From NCBI GenBank assembly GCA_049323915.1, contig JBMOPC010000029.1, forward strand, positions 1 through 17,739: DNA of 17,739 bases, written 5' to 3'. Below are positions 1 to 7,130 of this stretch, piece after piece; within the stretch, counting starts at the first letter, position 1, and the number at the start of each line of letters is the position of its first letter. Both the position numbers and the translations under genes were made by a program. The DNA is from BRHc4a sp049323915 (GTDB lineage: Bacteria; Bacillota; Desulfotomaculia; Desulfotomaculales; Desulfocucumaceae). The notes below the pieces were generated by a model that saw nothing but the letters and a program-made list of their open reading frames with translations, was not told where the DNA came from and ran no database searches.

Positions 1-695
1 AAGAGCCGGAGATAGTGGACCTGCAAAATTTTCTCAACCGCATGGGGGCAGATGTAAAAGGGGCGGGGACCGATGAGATAAAGATAAGAGGGACTACCGT
101 CCTGGGGCCGGCGGAGCACACGGTGATTCCGGACAGGATAGAGGCCGGGACGCTGATGATAGCGGCAACCATAACCGGTGGCGACGTGGTGGTGTCAAAT
201 GTTATCCCGGAGCATTTTGAAGCCCTTACAGCCAAACTCAGGGAGGCAGGGGCGGTGGTGGACATCGGGGAGGACAGTGTCAGGGTAAAAGGGGCTAACC
301 CCATCAGGTCGGTGGATGTAAGGACACTGTCATATCCGGGATTCGCAACCGACCTGCAGCCGCAGTTTATGGCATTGATGGCGGTGGGCCAGGGAACCAG
401 CATTATTACGGAGACAATATTTGAAAACAGGTTTAAACATGTCAGCGAGCTCAGGAGGATGGGAGCCGACATAAAAGTGGAGGGGCAGACAACAATTATA
501 AAAGGAGTCCCAAAACTGAGCGGGGCTGTGGTTGAGGCCTCCGACTTAAGGGCCGGGGCTGCTCTGGTGCTGGCGGCGCTGATGGCTGAGGACGGTACGG
601 TGATAGAAAACATTGAACATATAGACCGGGGATATGACAGGCTGGAAAAGAAACTCGGCTCCCTGGGAGCAAGAATAATCAGAGTGCACAGTTAA
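1..695 (+). CDS. murA: UDP-N-acetylglucosamine 1-carboxyvinyltransferase MurA, C-terminal part (5' end outside window)
   Basis: MurA transfers enolpyruvate from PEP to UDP-GlcNAc, the first committed cytoplasmic step of peptidoglycan precursor synthesis. The reading frame (first full codon at base 3) is open through the left edge, so about 230 C-terminal residues of a family usually near 420 are seen. Visible landmarks are YPGFATDLQPQF, which carries the conserved Asp of the active site, and the C-terminal DLRAGAALVLAAL and HIDRGYDRLEKKLGSLGA segments typical of MurA. A GTG at 15 is internal, not a start. Its place just before ftsQ fits the murG-murB-murA-ftsQ order known from Clostridia. The enolpyruvate-binding Cys lies outside the window, so it cannot be checked. 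A MurA paralogue within the same family is the only real alternative. Confidence 0.95.
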   Translation, partial: EPEIVDLQNFLNRMGADVKGAGTDEIKIRGTTVLGPAEHTVIPDRIEAGTLMIAATITGGDVVVSNVIPEHFEALTAKLREAGAVVDIGEDSVRVKGANPIRSVDVRTLSYPGFATDLQPQFMALMAVGQGTSIITETIFENRFKHVSELRRMGADIKVEGQTTIIKGVPKLSGAVVEASDLRAGAALVLAALMAEDGTVIENIEHIDRGYDRLEKKLGSLGARIIRVHS

Positions 696-792
696 TGTGA
701 ACTCTTTTTTGGCTTTATGGGGGACAAGATGTATGAGAAATAGGTGGTAGTGGTGGTGCAAAATACCGCCGGCTAATCCTCCGGTTTTATAA

Positions 793-820
793 TGGACAAT
801 GTTTTAGGGGCTGATATATT
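793..820 (+). promoter_or_regulatory. Candidate sigma-A promoter upstream of ftsQ
   Basis: TGGACA at 793-798 and TATATT at 815-820 are separated by 16 bp, leaving a leader of about 70 bases before ftsQ. It lies in the 203-bp gap after murA, the largest gap in the division block. The same gap has only a weak imperfect hairpin near 767-785, so read-through from murA remains possible. The call rests on consensus matching only. Confidence 0.35.
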
Positions 821-898
821 ATATTGTTATTGGTATAGAGGGCACGGGCAGTGACAAGTTGTCAGGGGTAAAATATTGTTCGGGCGGGATGTGAAGGC

Positions 899-1633
899 TT
901 GAGCAGAACAAAAAGGTCGAAGAGGTCCTCCGGGTATAATTTTTTTCAGAGTGTATTTTTCCTGCTGGTGTTTCTTACAGCGGCCTATGTTCTGACGCGG
1001 TCATCCATCTTTGAAGTCCGGGAGATAAGGGTTCTGGGGAATACCACATTAAGCCGGGAAAACATTATTTCCGTGGCGGGGATAAATCCCGGGGAGAATA
1101 TATTCAGACTTGACCTAAAGGCGGCGGCGGAAAAACTAAAGGTTGTATCTGTCATTAAGACCGCCGAGTTGAACAGGCGCCTGCCCTCGGCGGTGGAGAT
1201 CAGGGTGGCCGAGAGGGTGGCATGCGCTCTGGTGCCGGTTGAGACTGGTTTTATCCAGGTTGATGACGAAGGTGTTTACATACAGAAAGGGGATGTGGGG
1301 ATCAGTCAGCTTCCAGTTGTGACGGGACTGAAATTTGATCTGCCATCGCCGGGCGGGAAGATTAAATCGGAGAGGCTCGATATTGCCCTGGCGGTTATCA
1401 GGGGAGTTCCACCCGGATTGCCTGCAAGGCTGTCCGAAATATTTATCGAGGGGGATCAGGCCGTTGTTTACACGCTGGACGGTATCCAGTGCAGGTTTGG
1501 CGCCCCGGTGGATTTAAAGCAAAAGGGCGAGGTGTTTATGAAGATAGTGGAGGGAATTAAAACAAAGGCGAAAAGAATAGAGTATATCGATCTTTCGCAT
1601 GCGGCCTCCCCGGTAGTAAAATATATAGAATAA
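899..1633 (+). CDS. ftsQ: Cell division protein FtsQ/DivIB
   Basis: FtsQ/DivIB is a bitopic membrane protein of the divisome that bridges FtsL/FtsB(DivIC) and the septal synthase. The 244-residue product has a basic N-terminus (SRTKRSKRSS), one membrane segment at about residues 15-33, and then a POTRA domain (about 38-106) beginning FEVREIRVLGNTTLSRENI and containing NIFRLDL. The rest matches the extracytoplasmic FtsQ-type beta domain. TTG at 899 is the first usual start codon after the in-frame stop at 869, with a weak upstream purine stretch (CGGGCGGGA). Its position between murA and ylxW/sbp/ftsA matches the dcw order in Bacillus and Clostridia. Confidence 0.9.
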   Translation: MSRTKRSKRSSGYNFFQSVFFLLVFLTAAYVLTRSSIFEVREIRVLGNTTLSRENIISVAGINPGENIFRLDLKAAAEKLKVVSVIKTAELNRRLPSAVEIRVAERVACALVPVETGFIQVDDEGVYIQKGDVGISQLPVVTGLKFDLPSPGGKIKSERLDIALAVIRGVPPGLPARLSEIFIEGDQAVVYTLDGIQCRFGAPVDLKQKGEVFMKIVEGIKTKAKRIEYIDLSHAASPVVKYIE

Positions 1634-1674
1634 GTATTATGATACATTTATTGTAAGAAAGAGGGGGTGGCGCC

Positions 1675-2394
1675 TTGCGACTAAAACCTTTTCACTTTGC
1701 CCTGGCTCTGGTGGGACTGGTTCTGGGCATATTGCTGGCGGTACAGTTCCGGGTTACCAAGGAGGCCCAGAAAACCCCCCAGGTGCACAGGGTGCAGTCG
1801 ATAATGACAAAGGTGAGCGATGCCAGGGCCGAGCGTGACAGAAAGCAGGATCAGATAAACAAGATGAGGTCCGATCTGGACAAGCTGGCGGCCGGAGCTG
1901 AACTGGGAACTTTAAGGGAGGAACTGGTCCGGGCCCGGATTGAGTCCGGCCTGACGGGGGTATACGGCCCGGGCATAGAGGTAACGTTAAACGACAGCAA
2001 TGTGGCGGTCAAGCCCGGGGAAAACCCCAACCTCTACGTTCTTCATGACGAGGACATATTAAGGGTATTAAATGAACTGAGGGCGGCTGGGGCCGAGGCC
2101 TTGGCCATAAACAGCCACAGAGTGCTGGCAACGAGCGAGATCCGGTGCACCGGGCCCACAATACTGATAAACAGGAATCAGAGGCTTACGCCGCCCTTTG
2201 TCATAAGCGCCATAGGAAACCAGGACAACCTGGCCAATTCCCTCAAAATGAGGGGCGGGGTTATTGAGAACCTGCAGTTCTGGGGAATACAGGTAAGCAT
2301 AAAAAAGGTCTCACAGGTTAATATTCCGGCCCTTTCCGGCACGATCAGCTTTGATTTTGCCAGGCCGGCAGCGGAGGATAATAAGGCTCCATGA
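1675..2394 (+). CDS. DUF881 family protein (YlxW/YlxX type), first copy
   Basis: This 239-residue protein has one N-terminal membrane segment (about residues 7-24), a charged, probably coiled-coil stretch (about 30-85), and a DUF881 domain with VYGPGIEVTLND, LHDEDILRVLNELRAAGAEALAINSHRV and SAIGNQ. The molecular function of DUF881 is not established; in Bacillus subtilis the ylxW-ylxX-sbp genes sit in the same place between divIB and ftsA. TTG at 1675 follows a strong AGGGGGTGG site (1662-1670). The stop overlaps the ATG of the next gene by 4 bp (ATGA), suggesting translational coupling. It is paralogous to that next gene. Confidence 0.85.
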   Translation: MRLKPFHFALALVGLVLGILLAVQFRVTKEAQKTPQVHRVQSIMTKVSDARAERDRKQDQINKMRSDLDKLAAGAELGTLREELVRARIESGLTGVYGPGIEVTLNDSNVAVKPGENPNLYVLHDEDILRVLNELRAAGAEALAINSHRVLATSEIRCTGPTILINRNQRLTPPFVISAIGNQDNLANSLKMRGGVIENLQFWGIQVSIKKVSQVNIPALSGTISFDFARPAAEDNKAP

Positions 2395-3089
2395 ACAAAA
2401 GATCGATGTATATCTCAATAAGCGTTATCACCATGATACTGGGGATAATGCTGGCCATGCAGTTCCGTACCAACCGCTATGTTGAGCAGGGTGTTCCCGC
2501 CGACAGGGCGCAGGAGATTATGGCCGAATTGAGCAAGCTGGAAAAAGACAACCAGAAGCTGGACAGGGAAATGCTGGATTTAAACTATAAGCTGGAACAG
2601 GCCAAAAAAGGCCATACACAGGCCCAGGCGGCCATGATGGACGAGCTGAAAAAATCCAGGATGACGGCGGGACTGACCACGGTTACCGGTCCGGGCATCG
2701 AGGTGTTGCTGGACAACCCTCCCTCACCATCAAGGAGGGGCGGTATATCCATTTTAAGGGACGAGGACCTCTTAAAGGTTGCCAACGATTTAAGGGGGGC
2801 AGGGGCAGAGGCCATTTCCATAAACGGTCACAGGATGATATCAACATCCGAGATAAGGCAGGCAGGCAGCTTTATTAATATCAACCTTGACAGGACCGAG
2901 CCTCCTTTTCACATACTGGCCATTGGAAACCCGGAAAAGCTCAAGAGCTCACTGGAAATCAGCGGAGGACTGGCTGATTATTTCAGGGACCTGGGGATTG
3001 TGGTAAAAGCCCAGACTTTAAACAGCGTAACCGTTCCCGGCTATGTCAAGAATATAAAGTATGATTACGCCAAGGCAGTGAAAGGGTGA
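2391..3089 (+). CDS. DUF881 family protein (YlxW/YlxX type), second copy
   Basis: This is a 232-residue tandem paralogue of the preceding gene. It has an N-terminal membrane helix (about residues 5-23), a coiled-coil-prone region (about 38-85) and a DUF881 domain. Shared motifs with its neighbour are TGPGIEVLLDN, LRDEDLLKVANDLRGAGAEAISINGHR, STSEIRQAG and AIGNPEKL. The two have diverged well beyond a recent duplication. ATG overlaps the upstream stop by 4 bp, and its own stop overlaps the GTG of the sbp gene. The function is unknown; a structural or regulatory role at the septum or membrane is inferred only from the location. Confidence 0.85.
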   Translation: MNKRSMYISISVITMILGIMLAMQFRTNRYVEQGVPADRAQEIMAELSKLEKDNQKLDREMLDLNYKLEQAKKGHTQAQAAMMDELKKSRMTAGLTTVTGPGIEVLLDNPPSPSRRGGISILRDEDLLKVANDLRGAGAEAISINGHRMISTSEIRQAGSFININLDRTEPPFHILAIGNPEKLKSSLEISGGLADYFRDLGIVVKAQTLNSVTVPGYVKNIKYDYAKAVKG

Positions 3090-3436
3090 AGAATATGTGG
3101 ACTGGACTTTGGCTGGCGGTTTTGGGGCTTGCCGCAGGTATATTTCTTGGCCTTAATCTGCCCTTTACCCTGCCGCAGGCATATGCCAAGTATATGTCGG
3201 TGGCCGCCCTTGCCGCCCTTGACTCGGTTTTTGGGGGGATAAGGGCAGCCATGGAAGACCATTACGACAACCGTATTTTTATCACGGGATTCTTCAGCAA
3301 CGCCCTCCTGGCGGCCGGACTGGCCTTTATCGGAGAGCGCCTGGGAATAGATCTTTACCTGGCGGCGGTAGTGGCTTTTGGTGTCAGATTGTTCCAGAAT
3401 TTAGCCATTATTCGCAGACATCTGCTTAAAAAATAA
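3086..3436 (+). CDS. sbp: Small basic protein Sbp (DUF1290)
   Basis: This is a 116-residue, largely hydrophobic protein with about three membrane segments (roughly 5-25, 30-50 and 68-105) and a basic C-terminus ending RRHLLKK. The motifs AYAKYMSVAALAALDSVFGGIRA and FFSNALLAAGLAF are typical of the DUF1290/Sbp family found next to ftsA in Firmicutes and other phyla. The biochemical role is unknown. GTG at 3086 overlaps the upstream stop by 4 bp (GTGA). An in-frame ATG at 3095, preceded by AAGGGTGAAG, is an alternative start. Confidence 0.85.
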   Translation: MKNMWTGLWLAVLGLAAGIFLGLNLPFTLPQAYAKYMSVAALAALDSVFGGIRAAMEDHYDNRIFITGFFSNALLAAGLAFIGERLGIDLYLAAVVAFGVRLFQNLAIIRRHLLKK

Positions 3437-3560
3437 ATTTAATACTTAAAGGGAATTCGTTAGTAATGTTGAATTTTACAGCTTAAGTAAAGTTTGGGCG
3501 GGCGCCCGTGGCCGGACCCGCCGGTAAGAAACCGCGTAAAAGGAAGAAAAAGGCAGTTAG

Positions 3561-3570
3561 AGGGAAAGGG
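3561..3570 (+). promoter_or_regulatory. Ribosome-binding site deciding the ftsA start
   Basis: AGGGAAAGGG lies 6 bases before the ATG at 3577. No comparable site precedes the upstream in-frame GTG at 3508, where the sequence is GC-rich and self-complementary (GGGCGGGCGCCC). This favours the shorter FtsA. Confidence 0.55.
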
Positions 3571-3576
3571 TATGCA

Positions 3577-4842
3577 ATGGAAGCTGTGGCCGGCCTGGAC
3601 ATTGGTTCATCACATATTGTTGTTGCCGCTGCTGTTTCCGGTTCAAGGACTCCCGCCGAACCCTTCGGGGGAGTGCTCAGGTTCGGATATGCCGGCTCCA
3701 TGGGAATGCGCAGAGGGCAGGTAAAGGATGTATCCTCCCTTGGACGATCCATAAGCGAAGCTTTGAAAATGGCCGAAGCGGCTGCCGGGGTCAAATTGCA
3801 GAATGTGTACATGGGTATACCGGCCCATTCGGTGCAGTGTGAGATAAAAAAATCCGGCAACGTCATCGGCAGGGGCAGGCGGATCACCGGCCAGGATATT
3901 GAAAGAGTAAAGCGCCTTGCCCTTGTTTCCGATCTGCCGCCCGGCCGCAGGGTTATACAGATAATACCCATCGAATACAGCGTAGACGGGGCGCCGGCCG
4001 TGGGAGAGCCGTCGGGACTCTTATGCTCGAGGCTCGACCTGGAGTCACTGGTAATTACTGCCGACAACCAGCTGGTGGAGCATTTGGTACAGGCGGTTGG
4101 CGGAGCGGGACTCAGGGTGGTGGATTACCTGCCGTCCCCCCTGGCCGTGGGCGAGGCTGTGGTCAAAAGGACCCAGAGGCAGTTGGGCGCCGTCCTGGTA
4201 GACATAGGATCGTCCAGCACCTCCATAGTTTTTTACAATCACGGCAAGTCCCTTGGGATTGACGTGCTGCCCCTGGGCAGTGATCATATCACCAGCGACC
4301 TGGCCATCTGCCTCAGGACAACCATTGAAGGGGCGGAGGAGGTTAAACTTAAGATAGGGCTTGGCCCGGCCGAGTCCGTACAGCCGGAAGGACCCGCCGG
4401 AGGAGGCGCCGGCATCATTTCCGTTCCACGGCTGAGCGGCTCGGGTTTTAACGATGTGCCGCTGGAAACCGCCGTCAGAATTGTCGAGGCCCGTGTAAGC
4501 GAGATGCTGGACATGGTAAAAGCATCGCTGGCCGGGCTGTCAGGCCGGCATGGCTTTCCCGGAGGGCTGATACTGGCGGGTGGTGGAAGCCGGCTTAAGG
4601 GAATGGGTACTTTTACGTCGAAGTATACTGGCTGCCAGGTGGAACTGGGGGCTTTAAATACCACACAGGGCGGGGCAAGGGAATCGGTTTTGGAAACAAA
4701 CGCTGATCTTACGGTTAATGTGGCAGGGGCGGCAGGTTTGTTGAAGTATTTTTTAAAAACAGGCAGCGTCGCAAAAGCCGGTCAACAGCAGCCGCAGGAT
4801 TTATGGAGTAAGGTCAGGGGTATTTTCTGGGCCTCAAAATGA
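3577..4842 (+). CDS. ftsA: Cell division protein FtsA
   Basis: FtsA is an actin-like ATPase that tethers FtsZ filaments to the membrane. Starting at ATG 3577 gives 421 residues, close to the family norm, opening with the phosphate-1 motif VAGLDIGSSHIVVAAA. Other landmarks are the FtsA-specific 1C region (about residues 60-140), the phosphate-2 motif LVDIGSSSTSIVFY, the adenosine motif ILAGGGSRLKGMG, and a C-terminal amphipathic tip DLWSKVRGIFWASK that fits the membrane-targeting helix. An in-frame GTG at 3508 would add 23 residues, very rich in Lys and Arg (PAGKKPRKRKKKAVRGKG), but has no visible ribosome site. The stop lies 39 bp before ftsZ. Confidence 0.93.
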   Translation: MEAVAGLDIGSSHIVVAAAVSGSRTPAEPFGGVLRFGYAGSMGMRRGQVKDVSSLGRSISEALKMAEAAAGVKLQNVYMGIPAHSVQCEIKKSGNVIGRGRRITGQDIERVKRLALVSDLPPGRRVIQIIPIEYSVDGAPAVGEPSGLLCSRLDLESLVITADNQLVEHLVQAVGGAGLRVVDYLPSPLAVGEAVVKRTQRQLGAVLVDIGSSSTSIVFYNHGKSLGIDVLPLGSDHITSDLAICLRTTIEGAEEVKLKIGLGPAESVQPEGPAGGGAGIISVPRLSGSGFNDVPLETAVRIVEARVSEMLDMVKASLAGLSGRHGFPGGLILAGGGSRLKGMGTFTSKYTGCQVELGALNTTQGGARESVLETNADLTVNVAGAAGLLKYFLKTGSVAKAGQQQPQDLWSKVRGIFWASK

Positions 4843-4881
4843 AAGTTTAGTTAACAACTCATTAAGGGGAGGATATTATTA

Positions 4882-5931
4882 ATGGTTGATCTTGAGCTGG
4901 ACCTTGACCAGTTTGCCAATATAAAGGTAATCGGGGTAGGGGGCGGGGGCAACAATGCCGTTAACAGAATGATCACCTCCGGCCTTAAAGGGGTCGAATT
5001 CATTTCTGTAAACACCGACGCCCAGGCCCTTCAGCTGTCACAGACTTCCGTAAAGATACAAATAGGCGCAAAACTCACCAAGGGGCTAGGGGCCGGGGCC
5101 AACCCCGAAATAGGACAAAAGGCCGCAGAAGAAAGCCGCGATGAAATAATAAAGTGCCTTAAAGGCGCAGACATGGTTTTTGTCACAGCCGGAATGGGAG
5201 GGGGCACCGGGACCGGGGCCGCCCCGCTGGTGGCCGAAGTGGCCAAGGAGCTCGGCGCCCTGACAGTGGGTGTTGTAACAAGGCCGTTCACCTTCGAGGG
5301 GCGCAAAAGGATGATGCAGGCCGACAGCGGCATACAGAACCTGAAGGCCAAGGTGGACACACTTATAACCATTCCCAATGACAGGCTGCTGCAGGTAATA
5401 GACAAGCACACCTCCATAGTTGAGGCTTTCCGTATCGCCGACGATGTGCTGCGTCAGGGCGTGCAGGGGATATCCGACCTTATTGCGGTGCCGGGACTGA
5501 TCAACCTGGACTTTGCGGACGTGAAAACAATCATGAAGGATACCGGTTCGGCCCTTATGGGAATAGGCATCTCCGCCGGTGAAAACAGGGCGGCCGAGGC
5601 CGCCAGGATGGCTATATCAAGCCCGCTTCTGGAAACATCGATAGAGGGGGCCAGAGGAGTGTTGCTGAATATAACCGGAGGTTCCTCACTGGGGCTGTTT
5701 GAGGTTAACGAGGCTGCCGAGATAATAGCGCAGGCTGCCGACCCGGAGGCCAACATAATATTCGGCGCGGTGATTGATGAAAGGATGGAGGACGAGGTCA
5801 GGGTGACCGTGATTGCCACGGGGTTTGACCAGAAAACCGTCCGGAGGGAGAGGCCGAAGTCCGAGTTGGAGATGAAATCCTTCAGCGGTAACGATGAATT
5901 GGACATCCCGGCATTTTTAAGGAGAAAATAA
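4882..5931 (+). CDS. ftsZ: Cell division protein FtsZ
   Basis: FtsZ is the tubulin-like GTPase that forms the cytokinetic ring. The 349-residue protein has GVGGGGNNAVNRM (residues 18-30), the tubulin signature GGGTGTG (106-112), the T7 catalytic loop segment GLINLDFADVKTIM, and the conserved C-terminal peptide DELDIPAFLRRK used to bind FtsA and other partners. The linker before this peptide is short. The ATG follows a strong AAGGGGAGGA site about nine bases upstream. The arrangement ftsA-ftsZ then spoIIGA is the Firmicute norm; here the intervening protease genes (bpr) of Bacillus subtilis are absent. Confidence 0.98.
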   Translation: MVDLELDLDQFANIKVIGVGGGGNNAVNRMITSGLKGVEFISVNTDAQALQLSQTSVKIQIGAKLTKGLGAGANPEIGQKAAEESRDEIIKCLKGADMVFVTAGMGGGTGTGAAPLVAEVAKELGALTVGVVTRPFTFEGRKRMMQADSGIQNLKAKVDTLITIPNDRLLQVIDKHTSIVEAFRIADDVLRQGVQGISDLIAVPGLINLDFADVKTIMKDTGSALMGIGISAGENRAAEAARMAISSPLLETSIEGARGVLLNITGGSSLGLFEVNEAAEIIAQAADPEANIIFGAVIDERMEDEVRVTVIATGFDQKTVRRERPKSELEMKSFSGNDELDIPAFLRRK

Positions 5932-5984
5932 CTTTTGTTGTGGATTTAGTCGGGTTACCCGGATAAAAAATATTGAGGCCAATC

Positions 5985-6001
5985 AAAAACTGACAGTTTT
6001 T
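5985..6001 (+). promoter_or_regulatory. 17-bp perfect palindrome over the spoIIGA -35 region (operator candidate)
   Basis: AAAAACTGACAGTTTTT is a perfect palindrome with 8-bp arms and a single central base, covering the -35 hexamer at 5990-5995. The central base leaves no RNA loop, so a DNA-binding site is more likely than a terminator. Each strand carries a TGTCAG or TGACAG core that only weakly resembles the Spo0A box TGTCGAA. The factor is unknown. Confidence 0.45.
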
Positions 6002-6023
6002 ACCATCCCTGGTCATATATAAT
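5990..6023 (+). promoter_or_regulatory. spoIIG-type promoter with 22-bp spacer upstream of spoIIGA
   Basis: CTGACA (5990-5995, 5 of 6 to TTGACA) and a perfect TATAAT (6018-6023) are separated by exactly 22 bp instead of 17. The Bacillus subtilis spoIIG promoter is known for a sigma-A promoter with this same 22-bp spacer, which makes it dependent on phosphorylated Spo0A. Transcription would start near 6030, leaving a leader of about 130 bases. No perfect Spo0A box TGNCGAA is seen immediately upstream, which is the weak point. Confidence 0.6.
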
Positions 6024-6046
6024 TAATGCCAGGGCTTAATTTTTTT
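6007..6046 (+). terminator. Candidate ftsZ terminator overlapping the spoIIGA promoter
   Basis: CCCTGG (6007-6012) pairs with CCAGGG (6029-6034), extended by CAT/ATG inside after a one-base bulge. A T-run follows at 6040-6046, five bases after the stem. The loop contains the -10 hexamer of the spoIIGA promoter. The offset T-run makes this a moderate call; no other terminator is seen after ftsZ. Confidence 0.4.
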
Positions 6047-6147
6047 GAGTGTGGAATCACACTTCCCAATGCATAGGGTCTTATTCTCTTTAATGTCATA
6101 TATAAGCAACAGCCGCCATATACTGGTGGGAGAGCCCCCGGTTTTTC

Positions 6148-6154
6148 GGAGGTG
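6148..6154 (+). promoter_or_regulatory. Ribosome-binding site deciding the spoIIGA start
   Basis: GGAGGTG lies 7 bases before the ATG at 6162. The open frame extends upstream to 6045, but those 39 extra codons would overlap the promoter leader and have no ribosome site. Confidence 0.75.
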
Positions 6155-6161
6155 CCCCTGG

Positions 6162-7082
6162 ATGAACACCACAGTGGTATATCTGGATAAACTTTTCCTT
6201 GGCAACCTTCTCGTAAACTGGGCTATACTCTGGTCCGCAGGCCGGCTGAGCCAGGTGAGGGCAAGTCACTTCCGGATTCTGGCCGGGGCGTCTCTGGGCG
6301 GTGTCTATTCGGTGGCCCTTTTTCTCCCCGGGGTGGATTATCTTTTTTCTTTTTACGCAAAATTTGCGGTGTCACTGCTAATGGTGGCAGCCGCCTTTGC
6401 GCCTCTTCCACCCAGAAGATTTATACTGTGCCTGGCTTTCTTTTATCTGGTGTCCTTTGCCCTGGGCGGACTGGTGATGGGTATGTCTTACTTTTTCAGC
6501 AGCACAGCCGTTCCGGGGCAGATGAGCAGTTATTTCAAGGCTGTCAGCAGGCATCTCTGGCCCGGCCTTGCGGTCGCCTTACTGTTTTTATTGACCTCTG
6601 TGGCTGTTCTGCCGGGATATTTTAAAAACAGGCAGGGTATCGAGGCCATGAAAATGCCGGTCACTATCTGCATAAACGGACGGAAGGTTACGGTAAGGGG
6701 GCTTGTGGACACCGGGAACAGCCTGTGCGATCCGGTCTCGGGGGAGCCTGTGGTGGTGGTTGAGCACAGCGCCATAAAAGATGTTCTTCCCGGCCCCATG
6801 AAGGAGATAGAGGCTTTTGCCGGGGATGCCGTTTCCGTGATCGAAAGTATGATGAACACTCCCTGGTCCGGCAGGCTGAGGCTGATACCCTTTCAGTCCC
6901 TGGGAAGCGAACACGGGATACTGCTGGGAATAAAGCCGGACAGCGTGGAATTTGTCAGGGACAGCAGGCTTCAAAAAGTGGAAAAGGTGGTAATAGGTAT
7001 TCACGGCAGGAGGCTGGACGCAGGTGAGGAATACAACGCACTGATAAATCCCTCCCTGCTGGAACGGGCTATACCGGCGTAA
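6162..7082 (+). CDS. spoIIGA: Sporulation sigma-E factor-processing peptidase SpoIIGA
   Basis: SpoIIGA is the membrane-embedded aspartic protease that removes the pro-sequence of SigE in the mother cell after a signal from SpoIIR. The product has 306 residues, close to the 309 in Bacillus subtilis. About five membrane segments fill residues 1-155 (starting VYLDKLFLGNLLVNWAILW), followed by a cytoplasmic protease domain with the catalytic motif VDTGNSLCDP. The Asp is residue 183, the same number as in Bacillus subtilis. The later IPFQSLGSEHGILLGIKPD segment is also family-typical. ATG 6162 has a strong ribosome site. The gene immediately precedes its substrate gene sigE. Confidence 0.95.
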   Translation: MNTTVVYLDKLFLGNLLVNWAILWSAGRLSQVRASHFRILAGASLGGVYSVALFLPGVDYLFSFYAKFAVSLLMVAAAFAPLPPRRFILCLAFFYLVSFALGGLVMGMSYFFSSTAVPGQMSSYFKAVSRHLWPGLAVALLFLLTSVAVLPGYFKNRQGIEAMKMPVTICINGRKVTVRGLVDTGNSLCDPVSGEPVVVVEHSAIKDVLPGPMKEIEAFAGDAVSVIESMMNTPWSGRLRLIPFQSLGSEHGILLGIKPDSVEFVRDSRLQKVEKVVIGIHGRRLDAGEEYNALINPSLLERAIPA

Positions 7083-7084
7083 TT

Positions 7085-7104
7085 AGAGGTGAAATCTCAC
7101 CTCT
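7085..7104 (+). promoter_or_regulatory. Short hairpin between spoIIGA and sigE
   Basis: AGAGGTGA and TCACCTCT form a perfect 8-bp stem around a four-base AATC loop, 2 bases after the spoIIGA stop and just before the sigE ribosome site. No T-run follows, so it is not an intrinsic terminator. It could stabilise or process the mRNA, or adjust sigE translation. Confidence 0.4.
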
Positions 7105-7116
7105 TACATCCCAATC

Positions 7117-7125
7117 GGGAGGGAG
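7117..7125 (+). promoter_or_regulatory. Ribosome-binding site deciding the sigE start
   Basis: GGGAGGGAG sits 5 bases before the ATG at 7131. The upstream in-frame GTG at 7089 lies inside the hairpin and lacks a site, so the 241-residue form is favoured. Confidence 0.7.
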
Positions 7126-7130
7126 AAGCA

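Noticed and set aside
6045..6161. A 39-codon N-terminal extension of spoIIGA
   Set aside because: It would begin inside the terminator-like T-run and promoter leader; the GGAGGTG before 6162 and the family length favour the later start.
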